24,014 bases of DNA from assembly GCF_002423035.1 (NCBI RefSeq), contig NZ_DIUM01000113.1:1-24014 (forward strand). Reading direction: 5' to 3'. Shown here piece after piece: positions 1-7,650 of the stretch. The translations under genes and the position numbers were made by a program. Source of the DNA: Thiocapsa sp. UBA6158 (GTDB lineage Bacteria > Pseudomonadota > Gammaproteobacteria > Chromatiales > Chromatiaceae). Positions within the stretch are counted from its first letter, which is position 1, and each line of letters starts with the position of its first letter. Below the pieces are notes generated by a model that was not told where the DNA came from, ran no database searches, and was given only the letters and a program-made list of their open reading frames with translations.

Positions 1-166
1 AACGCATCAGTTTCGGTCACACCCTTCGTTCCTCCCTCGCCCCGCGCCGCGTCATGCTCGGCAGATCGACGCGGGAGTCGGCGCCGATCGGGTTGCCGCG
101 AGCCATCGCGGGCGTCAAGATACCCGGCTGACACCAAATCGATTCGAAGACAAAGGAGACCCTGCA

Positions 167-865
167 TTGAACGAGCGCGCGATCCTGATCTGGGACCTAC
201 CGACCCGCCTCTTTCACTGGCTCCTCGCGTTGCTCGTTGCCGCGGCGTTCGTCACCGGTCTACAAGGCGGGAATCTGATGGTTTGGCACGGCCGCATCGG
301 GCTTGCGATCCTGGGCCTGCTCGTCTTCCGCCTCGTCTGGGGCGTCGTAGGCTCGACCTACGCCCGATTCGGACACTTCGTGCGCGGACCCGGTGCAGTG
401 ATCGACTACCTGCGGGGTCGGTGGCAAGGACTCGGACACAGCCCTTTGGCGGCCCTATCCGTACTCGCCCTGCTCGGCCTGCTGCTGTTTCAGTCGATCA
501 GCGGCCTCATGACCAATGACGATATCGCCTTCAGAGGCCCCCTTTACGATCTGGTCTCGAAGTCCACGAGCAACTGGCTGACCGGCCTGCATCGACAAAA
601 CGTGTGGTTGATCGGTGCACTGATCGCGCTGCACGTCGGCGCGGTCCTCTTCTATCGTTTCGTGCACAAGAACGATCTGGTCATGCCGATGATCCACGGG
701 CGCAAGCGGATCTCGGGCAAGGCAGCGAGACCGGCGAGCGGCGGCGGCTGGCTCGCCTTCGTCGCGGCCTTGGCCATTGCCTTTGCCGCCGTGTGGATCG
801 CCGACGGCGGGCTTCTTCCACCACCCCCACCGCCACCGCCACCCGGCAGCATCCCCAGTTGGTAA
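167..865 (+). CDS. Cytochrome b561-type membrane protein with polyproline tail
   Basis: This 232-aa protein is probably a di-haem membrane cytochrome b that passes electrons between quinone and a periplasmic c-type cytochrome. About four hydrophobic segments lie near residues 15-32, 42-62, 92-112 and 145-165, with an extra one near 193-211. Histidines fit haem ligands: His17 (LFHW), His41 (VWHGRIG), His142 (GLHRQ) and His155 (ALHVG). The TTG start is chosen because AAGGAG at 153-158 sits 8 nt upstream and no ATG is as well placed. The C-terminus is odd: after the last hydrophobic segment come nine consecutive prolines and GSIPSW. Members of this family are often encoded beside a cytochrome c, but the 166 bases upstream show no recognisable coding sequence, so the partner is not visible. 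The family call is solid; the electron donor and acceptor are unknown. Confidence 0.85.
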   Translation: MNERAILIWDLPTRLFHWLLALLVAAAFVTGLQGGNLMVWHGRIGLAILGLLVFRLVWGVVGSTYARFGHFVRGPGAVIDYLRGRWQGLGHSPLAALSVLALLGLLLFQSISGLMTNDDIAFRGPLYDLVSKSTSNWLTGLHRQNVWLIGALIALHVGAVLFYRFVHKNDLVMPMIHGRKRISGKAARPASGGGWLAFVAALAIAFAAVWIADGGLLPPPPPPPPPGSIPSW

Positions 866-887
866 GGCAGATCGACACACAAACACG

Positions 888-922
888 CGGCCGTCACCGG
901 CAATCGAGTTGCCCGGCGGCCG
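888..922 (+). terminator. Imperfect hairpin after the cytochrome b gene
   Basis: CGGCCG-TCA-CCGGCA pairs with TGCCCGGCGGCCG around an ATCGAGT loop, with a three-base bulge. It starts 22 nt after the cytochrome stop and lies before dksA. No T-run follows, so it could be a weak terminator or part of the dksA leader. Confidence 0.3.
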
Positions 923-1014
923 ATGTTCTGGTACTTAAGCGTGTTTTTCGCGGCAAGTCCGTCAATCGGATCGGGCGCATGCCATCCACGACAAGAGCCT
1001 TCGGGAGTACATTC

Positions 1015-1449
1015 ATGGCCGAAGCGAACGCCACTCAAGCCAGCACATCCGAGTTCGAGCCCTACCGTCAGGGCACGAACGAGGACTACATGAGTCCCGA
1101 GCAGGAGGCGCATTTTCGCGAGATCCTCTTGGCCTGGAAGAAATCGCTCATGGAAGAGGTTGACCGTACCGTACACCACATGCAGGACGAGGCCACCAAC
1201 TTCCCCGATCCAAACGATCGCGCCACCCAGGAGTCGGAGTTCAGCCTGGAGCTGCGCACGCGCGATCGCGAGCGCAAGCTGATCAAGAAGATCGACGAGG
1301 CGCTCGGTCGGATCGACGACCATGAGTACGGCTACTGCGAGGCCTGCGGGGTGGAGATCGGCATCCGTCGTCTCGAGGCACGGCCGACCGCCACACTCTG
1401 CATCGACTGCAAGACACTCGACGAGATCCGCGAACGGCAGCGCGGCTGA
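1015..1449 (+). CDS. dksA: RNA polymerase-binding transcription factor DksA
   Basis: DksA enters the secondary channel of RNA polymerase and, with ppGpp, adjusts initiation at rRNA and amino-acid promoters. The 144-aa product has the full architecture: an N-terminal helix, a coiled coil whose tip carries the acidic pair Asp65 and Asp68 (FPDPNDRA), and a C4 zinc finger with Cys108, Cys111, Cys129 and Cys132. From about residue 63 it closely follows the E. coli protein (FSLELRTRDRERKLIKKI). The ATG at 1015 is preceded by GGGAG at 1003-1007, 7 nt away; the open frame continues upstream, but only in low-quality sequence. gluQRS follows after 36 nt in the same direction, an arrangement also found in E. 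coli. All catalytic-tip and zinc residues are present, so the identification is secure. Confidence 0.97.
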   Translation: MAEANATQASTSEFEPYRQGTNEDYMSPEQEAHFREILLAWKKSLMEEVDRTVHHMQDEATNFPDPNDRATQESEFSLELRTRDRERKLIKKIDEALGRIDDHEYGYCEACGVEIGIRRLEARPTATLCIDCKTLDEIRERQRG

Positions 1450-1485
1450 GCGATCGCGCGGGACCCCGGTCTCGGTTTTGAGCCG

Positions 1486-2466
1486 ATGCACGGTCCCGCC
1501 GACCCCGATCCGACTGCCGCACCCGGCTCGGCCGCCTATCGCGGCCGCTTCGCCCCGTCCCCGACCGGTCCGCTCCATCTCGGCTCGCTCCTCGCCGCCG
1601 TAGCCAGCTACGCGGACGCCCGCGCCAACCGGGGCATCTGGCTGGTGAGGATCGAAGACATCGACCGCCCGCGCGAGGTCCCGGGGGCGGCCGACCTGAT
1701 CCTCCGCACCCTGAGCGCGTTCGGGTTCGAATGGGACGAGGACGTGGTCTATCAAAGCCGACGAACCGACGCCTACCGAGACGCGCTCCACAGTCTCGCG
1801 GCTCGGGGCCTGACCTACCCCTGCGCCTGCACCCGCGCCGAGGTTGCCCGAGCCGGGCACGCCGGACCCGAAGGACCCGTCTACCCCGGCACCTGCCGCC
1901 GCGGACTCCCGCTCGGACGGCGCGCACGCACGGAGCGCCTCCGCACTCCGGCGGGCGCGTTCGTCTTCGAGGACCGAATCCAGGGGCCACAGGAGCAGAG
2001 CGTCCACGCGGCGGTCGGCGACTTCGTGCTGAGGCGCGCCGACGGGTTTCACGCCTACCAGCTCGCCGTCGTCGTCGACGATGCCCGGCAAGGGATCACA
2101 CAGGTGGTGCGCGGTGCCGACCTGCTGCTCTCGACACCCCGCCAGATCCTGCTCCAACGTGCTTTGGGGTTCGACCAACCCGGCTACGCGCATGTCCCCT
2201 TGATACTGGACAGGGAGGGCCGAAAGCTCAGCAAGTCGCTGGCGGCCGCACCGGTGGACCCACGCGCCCCGCGGCCCGCATTGCGCGCGGCCTGGGCCCT
2301 GCTGGGACAAGACCCACCGCCCGCGGATCTTCACCCGGATGCCTTTTGGGATTGGGCAATCCCGCAATGGCGCCTCTCGCGAATCCCGGCCGAGACCTCG
2401 GTCGGATGCCCGATCACCGCGGGCGCCCCGCTCCTTCGCGCGCCCCTCGACCCCGAGACACCCTGA
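1486..2466 (+). CDS. gluQRS: Glutamyl-Q tRNA(Asp) synthetase
   Basis: GluQRS activates glutamate without tRNA and attaches it to the queuosine in the anticodon of tRNA-Asp. The 326-aa protein is a GluRS catalytic core with no anticodon-binding domain. The class I signatures are HLGS (residues 31-34) and KLSKS (247-251). The usual zinc site is present: Cys113-x-Cys115 (YPCACTR), then Tyr133 and Cys137 (VYPGTC). RFAPSPTGPLHLGS and VRIEDIDRPR match the family. It is slightly longer than E. coli GluQ (308 aa) through a Pro/Ala-rich N-terminus and a proline-rich C-terminus. The ATG at 1486 has only a weak GAG-type ribosome site. It follows dksA and overlaps the next start by one base (TGATG), so dksA-gluQRS-yaeQ may be co-transcribed. 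Confidence 0.95.
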   Translation: MHGPADPDPTAAPGSAAYRGRFAPSPTGPLHLGSLLAAVASYADARANRGIWLVRIEDIDRPREVPGAADLILRTLSAFGFEWDEDVVYQSRRTDAYRDALHSLAARGLTYPCACTRAEVARAGHAGPEGPVYPGTCRRGLPLGRRARTERLRTPAGAFVFEDRIQGPQEQSVHAAVGDFVLRRADGFHAYQLAVVVDDARQGITQVVRGADLLLSTPRQILLQRALGFDQPGYAHVPLILDREGRKLSKSLAAAPVDPRAPRPALRAAWALLGQDPPPADLHPDAFWDWAIPQWRLSRIPAETSVGCPITAGAPLLRAPLDPETP

Positions 2467-3014
2467 TGGCCCTGAAAGCGACCGTCTTCAAAGCACAAAT
2501 CCAGATCAGCGACATGGACCGTCACTACTACGAGAGCCACACCCTGACGCTGGCCCGGCACCCCTCCGAGACCGATGAGCGGATGATGGTCAGGCTCCTC
2601 GCCTTCGCACTCTATGCCGACCCGCAGCTCGCCTTCACCAAGGGGTTGAGCGCAGACGACGAGCCCGACCTGTGGCAACGCAGCCTAAGCGGAGAAATCG
2701 AACGCTGGATCGAGGTGGGACAGCCCGACGAGCGGCGCCTGCGCAAGGCGAGCGGTCGGGCGCGGGAGGTGGTCGTGATCACCTACGCCGGACGCGCAAC
2801 GGAGCTTTGGTGGGAGCAGAACAGCGCCGGTCTCGCGCGCCTGCGCAACCTTCGGGTGGTGGATCTGAACAGCGGCGAGACCCGGGCCCTGACCGGTCTG
2901 GTCGAGCGCTCGATGGATCTTCAGTGCTCCATCGACGGCGGCGAGGTTTGGATCGGCAACGGCGTCGAGTCGGTGGCCCTGACCCCGAGCGTGCGCAAGG
3001 CATGCACGAACTGA
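2466..3014 (+). CDS. yaeQ: YaeQ family protein
   Basis: This 182-aa protein matches the YaeQ family in length (E. coli YaeQ, 181 aa) and sequence. Recognisable family stretches are MALKATVFKAQIQISDMDRHYY at the N-terminus, DEPDLW (65-70) and WIEVGQPDE (81-89). YaeQ has a compact fold related to the PD-(D/E)xK nucleases; its physiological role is unsettled, and early work linked it to transcription antitermination in place of RfaH. Asp65, Glu78 and Glu83 are candidate active-site acids by position, which is inference. The ATG overlaps the gluQRS stop by one base, so translation is probably coupled. It ends 73 bases before the convergent galU stop. Confidence 0.92.
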   Translation: MALKATVFKAQIQISDMDRHYYESHTLTLARHPSETDERMMVRLLAFALYADPQLAFTKGLSADDEPDLWQRSLSGEIERWIEVGQPDERRLRKASGRAREVVVITYAGRATELWWEQNSAGLARLRNLRVVDLNSGETRALTGLVERSMDLQCSIDGGEVWIGNGVESVALTPSVRKACTN

Positions 3015-3087
3015 CAGCCAGCGGACCGGAAAGGGAGGACTGGAATCGGGTCGGAGCCGACAGCCCGGCTGCCGGCCCGCCGCGCCG

Positions 3088-3963
3088 CTATTGTTGCCCG
3101 AAGGCCCGCAGATAGGCCGAGAAGCGCTCACCGACCTCAGGGTGCGCCAAGCCGAACTCGACGTTGGCCTGGAGAAAGCCAAGCTTGCTGCCGCAATCGT
3201 AGCGTTTGCCCTGGAAGGGATAGGCGATCACCGGCTCGTCCTCGAGGAGCGCGGCGATGGCATCGGTCAACTGAATCTCCCCGCCCGCACCTGCTCGGGT
3301 CTGCTCGAGCTTCTCGAAGATCTTGGGCGTCAACAGATAACGCCCCACGACCGCGAGATTCGAGGGCGCATCGGCCGGCGCCGGCTTCTCGACGATCGAG
3401 ACGACCCGCAGCTCACCGTCCGGGCCGGGCTCGACCTTCACGATGCCGTATTTGTTGGTCTCCTCGCGCGGGACCTCCTGGACACTCAGCACGCTGCAGC
3501 CGAAGCGTTCGTACACATCTGACATCTGCTCGACCACGCCCTTGCCTTGCGAGCGGATCAGGTCGTCGGCCAGCAAGACGGCAAAGGGCTCGTCGCCCAC
3601 GACGGGCTTGGCACAGAGCACGGCGTGCCCGAGACCGAGCGCCTCGGCTTGGCGCACATAGATGCAGGTCACGCTCGGCGGCATCACATTCTGAACGATA
3701 TCCAGAAGTTGCAGCTTACCTGAACTCTTGAGCTCCGCCTCGAGTTCGTAGGCCTTGTCGAAGTGGTCCTCGATCGAGCGTTTGTTGCGTCCGGTAATGA
3801 AGACCAGTTGAGTGGCGCCGGCCTCCTCCGCCTCCTCCGCTGCGTACTGGATCAAGGGTTTGTCGACGACCGACATCATCTCCTTGGGACTGGCCTTGGT
3901 CGCGGGCAGGAATCGCGTCCCGAGTCCTGCAACGGGGAACACTGCCTTTCGAATCTTCGCCAT
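3088..3963 (-). CDS. galU: UTP--glucose-1-phosphate uridylyltransferase
   Basis: GalU makes UDP-glucose from UTP and glucose-1-phosphate in the cytoplasm, feeding LPS core, exopolysaccharide and osmoprotectant synthesis. The 291-aa protein has the bacterial GalU motifs: the nucleotide-binding AGLGTRFLPATKASPKEM loop (12-29), LADD (131-134), VEKP (191-194) and GEIQLTDAI (228-236), all at the expected spacing. The ATG at 3963 has AGGAG (CTCCT on the plus strand, 3972-3976) 8 nt away. It lies 93 nt downstream of pyrF on the same strand; with lapB further upstream, the cluster joins nucleotide supply and envelope polysaccharide or LPS control. Whether all three genes share a transcript cannot be judged from sequence. 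Confidence 0.97.
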   Translation of the reverse strand: MAKIRKAVFPVAGLGTRFLPATKASPKEMMSVVDKPLIQYAAEEAEEAGATQLVFITGRNKRSIEDHFDKAYELEAELKSSGKLQLLDIVQNVMPPSVTCIYVRQAEALGLGHAVLCAKPVVGDEPFAVLLADDLIRSQGKGVVEQMSDVYERFGCSVLSVQEVPREETNKYGIVKVEPGPDGELRVVSIVEKPAPADAPSNLAVVGRYLLTPKIFEKLEQTRAGAGGEIQLTDAIAALLEDEPVIAYPFQGKRYDCGSKLGFLQANVEFGLAHPEVGERFSAYLRAFGQQ

Positions 3964-4056
3964 CGACTTGACTCCTGAAAGATCGATCTGATGAAACGGG
4001 CACCTCGGCCGAATCGACGAGATGCGCGGTTGAGACGGACTGCGGTTGCGCCGAAC

Positions 4057-4755
4057 TTAGGCCACGAGTGAGTCCTCGATCGCCCGCAGCGCGGCAAGCG
4101 GATCCTCGGCCTCCGTGATCGGGCGTCCGATCACCAGGTCGTCCGCACCGGCGGCAAGCGCATCGCGAGGCGTCATGACACGCACCTGATCACCGAGCGA
4201 CGCACCGGCGGGCCTGACGCCCGGCGTGACCAGCCGAAAATCCGGGCCCCGCGTCGCGCGGACAGCTGCCGCCTCCAAGGGCGAGCAGACGACCCCGTCG
4301 AGACCCGCGGCATGCCCGAGCGCGGCGAGCGCAAGCACGCGCTCGCCCGGCTCGCCGGGACAGCCGACGGCGCTCAGATCCTCCCGATTCAGACTGGTGA
4401 GCAAGGTCACGCCGATCAGCAACGGCCGGCTGGACAGGCGATCGAGCCGCGCGCGCGCGGCCTCGATCATCCGCGCCCCGCCCGAGATATGCAGGTTCAC
4501 CATCCAGACCCCGAGATCCGCCGCCGCAGCGCAAGCACCCGCGACCGTGTTGGGGATATCGTGAAATTTCAGATCGAGAAAGACCTCGAACCCGCGAACC
4601 TGCAACACCTCCACGAACGCCGGCCCGCAGCGCGTAAACAGCTCCTTGCCGACCTTGACCCGACAGCGTGTCGGATCGAGACGCTCGACCAAGGCAAGGG
4701 CCTCGGTCTCGGTCGCGAAATCGAGCGCCACGATAATGCGTTTGGATTGCGTCAC
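4057..4755 (-). CDS. pyrF: Orotidine 5'-phosphate decarboxylase
   Basis: PyrF catalyses the last step of UMP synthesis, decarboxylation of OMP. The 232-aa product has the catalytic set: Lys34 (RVKVG) and Asp61-x-Lys63-x-x-Asp66 in DLKFHDIPNT. The phosphate-binding loop is VIGRPIT near the C-terminus, and VTPGVRP is the typical substrate-loop segment. A GTG start at 4755 is chosen because the protein then begins TQSKRIIVALDFAT as in relatives, with GAGGA a few bases upstream. The open frame runs 24 codons further to an ATG at 4827, but that extension resembles no family member. It lies 147 nt after lapB; lapB-pyrF adjacency is also found in E. coli. Confidence 0.96.
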   Translation of the reverse strand: MTQSKRIIVALDFATETEALALVERLDPTRCRVKVGKELFTRCGPAFVEVLQVRGFEVFLDLKFHDIPNTVAGACAAAADLGVWMVNLHISGGARMIEAARARLDRLSSRPLLIGVTLLTSLNREDLSAVGCPGEPGERVLALAALGHAAGLDGVVCSPLEAAAVRATRGPDFRLVTPGVRPAGASLGDQVRVMTPRDALAAGADDLVIGRPITEAEDPLAALRAIEDSLVA

Positions 4756-4902
4756 GTCCGGTCCTCGTGTGCTTGATCGGGTGTTCCGCGCCCGGTGTTC
4801 CGAACCACACGGCTGCGCCTTGTCCAACGACCCTCGGCCGATTCCCGCCGCGCCGAGATTGCGAGCAGGGGCGGAGAAATCCTGTTCAGATCCATCTCAG
4901 GG

Positions 4903-6105
4903 TCAGGCGAGACGTCGCTCATGCAGCACCTCCTCGCCGATGATCGGCTCCGGCTGAACGGGAACGACACTCCCCCAGGACCGGCAACTGGGACACTGCC
5001 AATGCAGCGAGCGCGCCTCGAACCCGCAGTGCTCGCAGCGATAAACCGCCTGCCGCGCGAGCAAATGCCGCGTCACGTCCAATGCGACACGCAGACGCTC
5101 GCCGTTCAAACCCTCACCCTGCGACGGTTCCTCGACCTGAAGCTCGAGGAGACGCTCGAGTGCTGCCAAATCCGCATGCCGAGACAGGTAGCGCGTCAGC
5201 AGATCCATCGCCGCCTCCCTGCCGCGGCTCTGGGCGAGGACATCCCCGAGACCGAGCGTCAGCGCCGGACTCGAATGCCGCTGCGCCAAGTCCTCGAGAA
5301 CCGCGGGCACATCGTCGCGTCCGAGCTGCCGCAAGGCATCGATCAGCTCGGGCAGGATCTCCGGAACATAGGATGCGCGCTGCTCCGCCACGTGCATGAA
5401 GAGCGCAAGCGCACGCTGCGGATCGCCGTCCTCCAGCGCGGCACGCCCCTCGAGCATGGTGGCGCGGACGCACTCGGGATCGGCCTCCCGAGCCAGACTC
5501 AGTCGGGTCGTCGCTCGCGCCGCGTCGCCGCAGCGCCGGGCATCCTCCGCAAGCTCGCAGTGGTACTGGCCGATCGCGACCTTGATGGACGGATCGCTCG
5601 CCGGGTCGAGCAGCTCGGCGACCTCCAGGCAGCGTGCCCAGTCGCGCTCTTGCTCGTAGAGCTCGCGCAGACTCTGGAGCGCGCGCTGGCGGTGCAACCC
5701 GAGACCGACCAATTCCTGAAACAGGCATTCGGCGCGATCCAGCAAGCCGGCGCGCATGTAGTCCTGGCCGAGCTCGAACAGGGCATCGCCGCGCTGCTCG
5801 GCGGCCAGATTCTTCCGGGCGATCAAGTTCTGGTGGATGCGAATCGCCCGGTCGACCTCGCCGCGACGTCGAAACAGACTGCCGAGTGCGAGATGGGTTT
5901 CGACGGTCTCGCCGTCGACCTCGACGAGCTCCAGGAACATGTCGATGGCCTTGTCCGGCTGCTCCTCGACAAGGTAATTCAGACCCCGCAGAAATGCGGG
6001 GTGAGGCGGATGCCTGCGGTTGCGTCGAGCGGGCGCACCGCGACGTGCGACCCACCAACCGGAGGCCGCAGCAACGGGCAGGAGCAGAAACAGCAGCTCG
6101 ATCAA
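4903..6105 (-). CDS. lapB: Lipopolysaccharide assembly protein LapB (YciM)
   Basis: LapB is an inner-membrane TPR protein that works with FtsH to control LpxC degradation, and so LPS synthesis. The 400-aa product has one N-terminal membrane segment (IELLFLLLPVAAASGWW, residues 2-18) and a cytoplasmic region of TPR-like repeats (about 38-340; for example GSLFRRRGEVDRAIRIHQ). A rubredoxin-type zinc knuckle lies at Cys357/Cys360 and Cys371/Cys374 (YRCEHCGF, CPSCRSW). Length is close to E. coli LapB (389 aa). A TTG start at 6105 is preferred because it gives the family N-terminus directly, with GGTGG about 5 nt upstream; a GTG at 6114 is the alternative. No lapA-like two-helix protein is encoded upstream, unlike in E. 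coli. Confidence 0.93.
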   Translation of the reverse strand: MIELLFLLLPVAAASGWWVARRGAPARRNRRHPPHPAFLRGLNYLVEEQPDKAIDMFLELVEVDGETVETHLALGSLFRRRGEVDRAIRIHQNLIARKNLAAEQRGDALFELGQDYMRAGLLDRAECLFQELVGLGLHRQRALQSLRELYEQERDWARCLEVAELLDPASDPSIKVAIGQYHCELAEDARRCGDAARATTRLSLAREADPECVRATMLEGRAALEDGDPQRALALFMHVAEQRASYVPEILPELIDALRQLGRDDVPAVLEDLAQRHSSPALTLGLGDVLAQSRGREAAMDLLTRYLSRHADLAALERLLELQVEEPSQGEGLNGERLRVALDVTRHLLARQAVYRCEHCGFEARSLHWQCPSCRSWGSVVPVQPEPIIGEEVLHERRLA

Positions 6106-6336
6106 GGGCGCCACCGACTGCGCATGAGAACGGATGGGACGCCCCCGCCGAGGACGGAGCCACGACCGCTCTGATATGCTGGTTCGGGTAAACTGGTCAC
6201 GCCCCAAATGATACAGGCAACCCGCCCGGCCCGCATGAAGAAGCCGAGCGGATCCGCGACCGACGCAGCGCGCCCGGGTTGGGCATCCGACCCCTGGCCC
6301 CAACTTGAAGTTCGAATCTAGAGTTCGGAGCGCAGA

Positions 6337-6362
6337 GCCGACGGGCGCCTTGAACCGTCGGC
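6337..6362 (+). promoter_or_regulatory. Hairpin just upstream of the SDR ribosome site
   Basis: GCCGACGG (6337-6344) and CCGTCGGC (6355-6362) form a perfect 8-bp stem with a 10-nt loop, ending 9 nt before the AGGAG at 6372-6376. It lies in the divergent lapB/SDR interval. A leader structure is possible; function is not shown. Confidence 0.35.
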
Positions 6363-6384
6363 ACAGCCATCAGGAGTCACGAGC

Positions 6385-7098
6385 GTGCAGGAATTCACCG
6401 GGAAAACCGTTGTCGTTACCGGCGCCGCAGGAAATTTGGGCCGTGCTACGGCACTGGCCTTCGCCCGCCGAGGCGCCCGACTGGCCCTGATCGACCTGGA
6501 CCCCGATGCCTTGGACTCGGTGCAGAATGCCTTGCCCGAGGGATGCGAGTCGGCCATCTTCGCAACCGACCTACTCGACCCCTCCGCGGTGTCGACCATG
6601 GTCTCCGGCGTGATAGACCGCTTCGGCGCCATTCATGTCCTGGCGAACATCGCCGGCGGCTTTGCGATGGGGCCGGCCATCCACGAAACGACCGACGCAC
6701 AGTGGGATTCCTTGATGGATCTGAACCTGCGCACCGTCTTCAACTGCTGTCGGGCGGCGATACCCGAGATCCCGGACGGGAGCGGCGGGCGCATCGTCAA
6801 CATCTCTGCCCGGGCGGCCGTTCGCGGGGCCGGGCACATGGGCCCCTACTGCGCGTCCAAGGCAGCCGTCATTACCCTGACCGAGAGCCTGGCCGAGGAG
6901 CTGAAGCAGCGCGGGATCACCGTCAACTGTATTCTACCCGGAACACTCGACACCCCCCAGAACCGCGCGGCCATGCCGGATGCGGATCACGACACCTGGG
7001 TCCCTCCGGATGCACTCGCCGAGGTCATCCTCTTTTTGGCCTCGGATGCCGCACGCTGCGTGACCGGCGCCGCGGTGCCGGTCTATGGAAGGAGCTAA
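6385..7098 (+). CDS. Short-chain dehydrogenase/reductase
   Basis: This 237-aa protein is a cytoplasmic NAD(P)-dependent oxidoreductase of the classical SDR size. The cofactor loop is TGAAGNLG (12-19), followed by Asp61/Asp65-type positions, NIAGG (88-92) and the catalytic set Asn114, Ser141, Tyr155 and Lys159 (YCASK). The glycines are spaced as TGxxGxxG, more usual in extended SDRs, rather than TGxxxGxG. An acidic Asp37 after beta-2 (LIDLD) favours NAD over NADP, by family rule. The GTG start at 6385 has AGGAG at 6372-6376, 8 nt away. The C-terminal DAARCVTGAAVPVYG resembles FabG-like reductases, but the substrate is not predictable. The next gene begins 8 nt after its stop. Confidence 0.9.
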   Translation: MQEFTGKTVVVTGAAGNLGRATALAFARRGARLALIDLDPDALDSVQNALPEGCESAIFATDLLDPSAVSTMVSGVIDRFGAIHVLANIAGGFAMGPAIHETTDAQWDSLMDLNLRTVFNCCRAAIPEIPDGSGGRIVNISARAAVRGAGHMGPYCASKAAVITLTESLAEELKQRGITVNCILPGTLDTPQNRAAMPDADHDTWVPPDALAEVILFLASDAARCVTGAAVPVYGRS

Positions 7099-7106
7099 GG
7101 CGCACC

Positions 7107-7598
7107 GTGCAGATTCAGACAAGACGGCGAAGCCGCAACGGCCACGACCGATCAGACGACGGATCGGTTCGACCCGACGACCGGAGAGACCCGCTTCGCC
7201 GCTGGGCGGCGACAGCGCTCCTCACGGTGGGCCTCGTCATCCAAAGTACCGCTGCCTTGTCTCTGGAGGAGGCGACCGAACAGCTTTTGATCGAGGCGGT
7301 CGAGGCCGCCTACGCAGTGGATCTCTATCATGCCCGCTGCCGCAGCGACGGCTCCAACCGTCGCACCGAGAACCTCAACAAGCTGCTCGCCAGCCGCATG
7401 CGCATGACCGTGCTGCGGGTCCAGGACGACGTCTTCCCGGAGCGCAATTATCGCAAGGTCCAGGAGCGCCTCCGGCGCGACTTCCTCGCCATGCTCGCCG
7501 AGAACGGCGGGTGCGCCGGGGTGAAGGACTCGGAGCTCCCCGCAGAGCTTCGAGCGCGTTACGACGAGAAGATGCGGGCCATCGAAGCGCTCCCCTGA
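7107..7598 (+). CDS. Small exported protein of unknown function
   Basis: The 163-aa product is not recognised. It has a long, Arg/Asp-rich N-terminal region (1-32), then a hydrophobic core (WAATALLTVGLVIQSTAA, 33-50) that looks like a signal peptide, with likely cleavage after STAA. The mature part is about 113 residues, mostly helical and charged, and includes two cysteines (Cys78 and Cys136) that could form a disulfide in the periplasm. The GTG start at 7107 follows the SDR stop by 8 nt; AAGGAG (7089-7094) and TAAGG (7096-7100) are possible ribosome sites. No better start exists closer to the signal peptide, so the unusually long n-region may be real. Close spacing suggests an operon with the SDR gene. 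Confidence 0.7.
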   Translation: MQIQTRRRSRNGHDRSDDGSVRPDDRRDPLRRWAATALLTVGLVIQSTAALSLEEATEQLLIEAVEAAYAVDLYHARCRSDGSNRRTENLNKLLASRMRMTVLRVQDDVFPERNYRKVQERLRRDFLAMLAENGGCAGVKDSELPAELRARYDEKMRAIEALP

Positions 7599-7650
7599 GC
7601 ACAGACGCGGACTGCGCCGCGCCGCACCCGATCGCTGCAGCGGCCTAACC

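Noticed and set aside
1..166. Open frame ending in TGA at 129-131, possibly the 3' end of an upstream gene
   Set aside because: The translation is Arg/Pro/Gly-rich with no domain and looks like noncoding GC-rich sequence; too short to decide.
652..2367. 571-codon minus-strand open frame opposite dksA and gluQRS
   Set aside because: It covers secure genes on the plus strand, and its composition is that of an antisense frame in GC-rich DNA.
6301..6330. TTCGAATC near 6311 as a tRNA T-loop
   Set aside because: No matching T-stem, acceptor stem or anticodon arm can be built around it.
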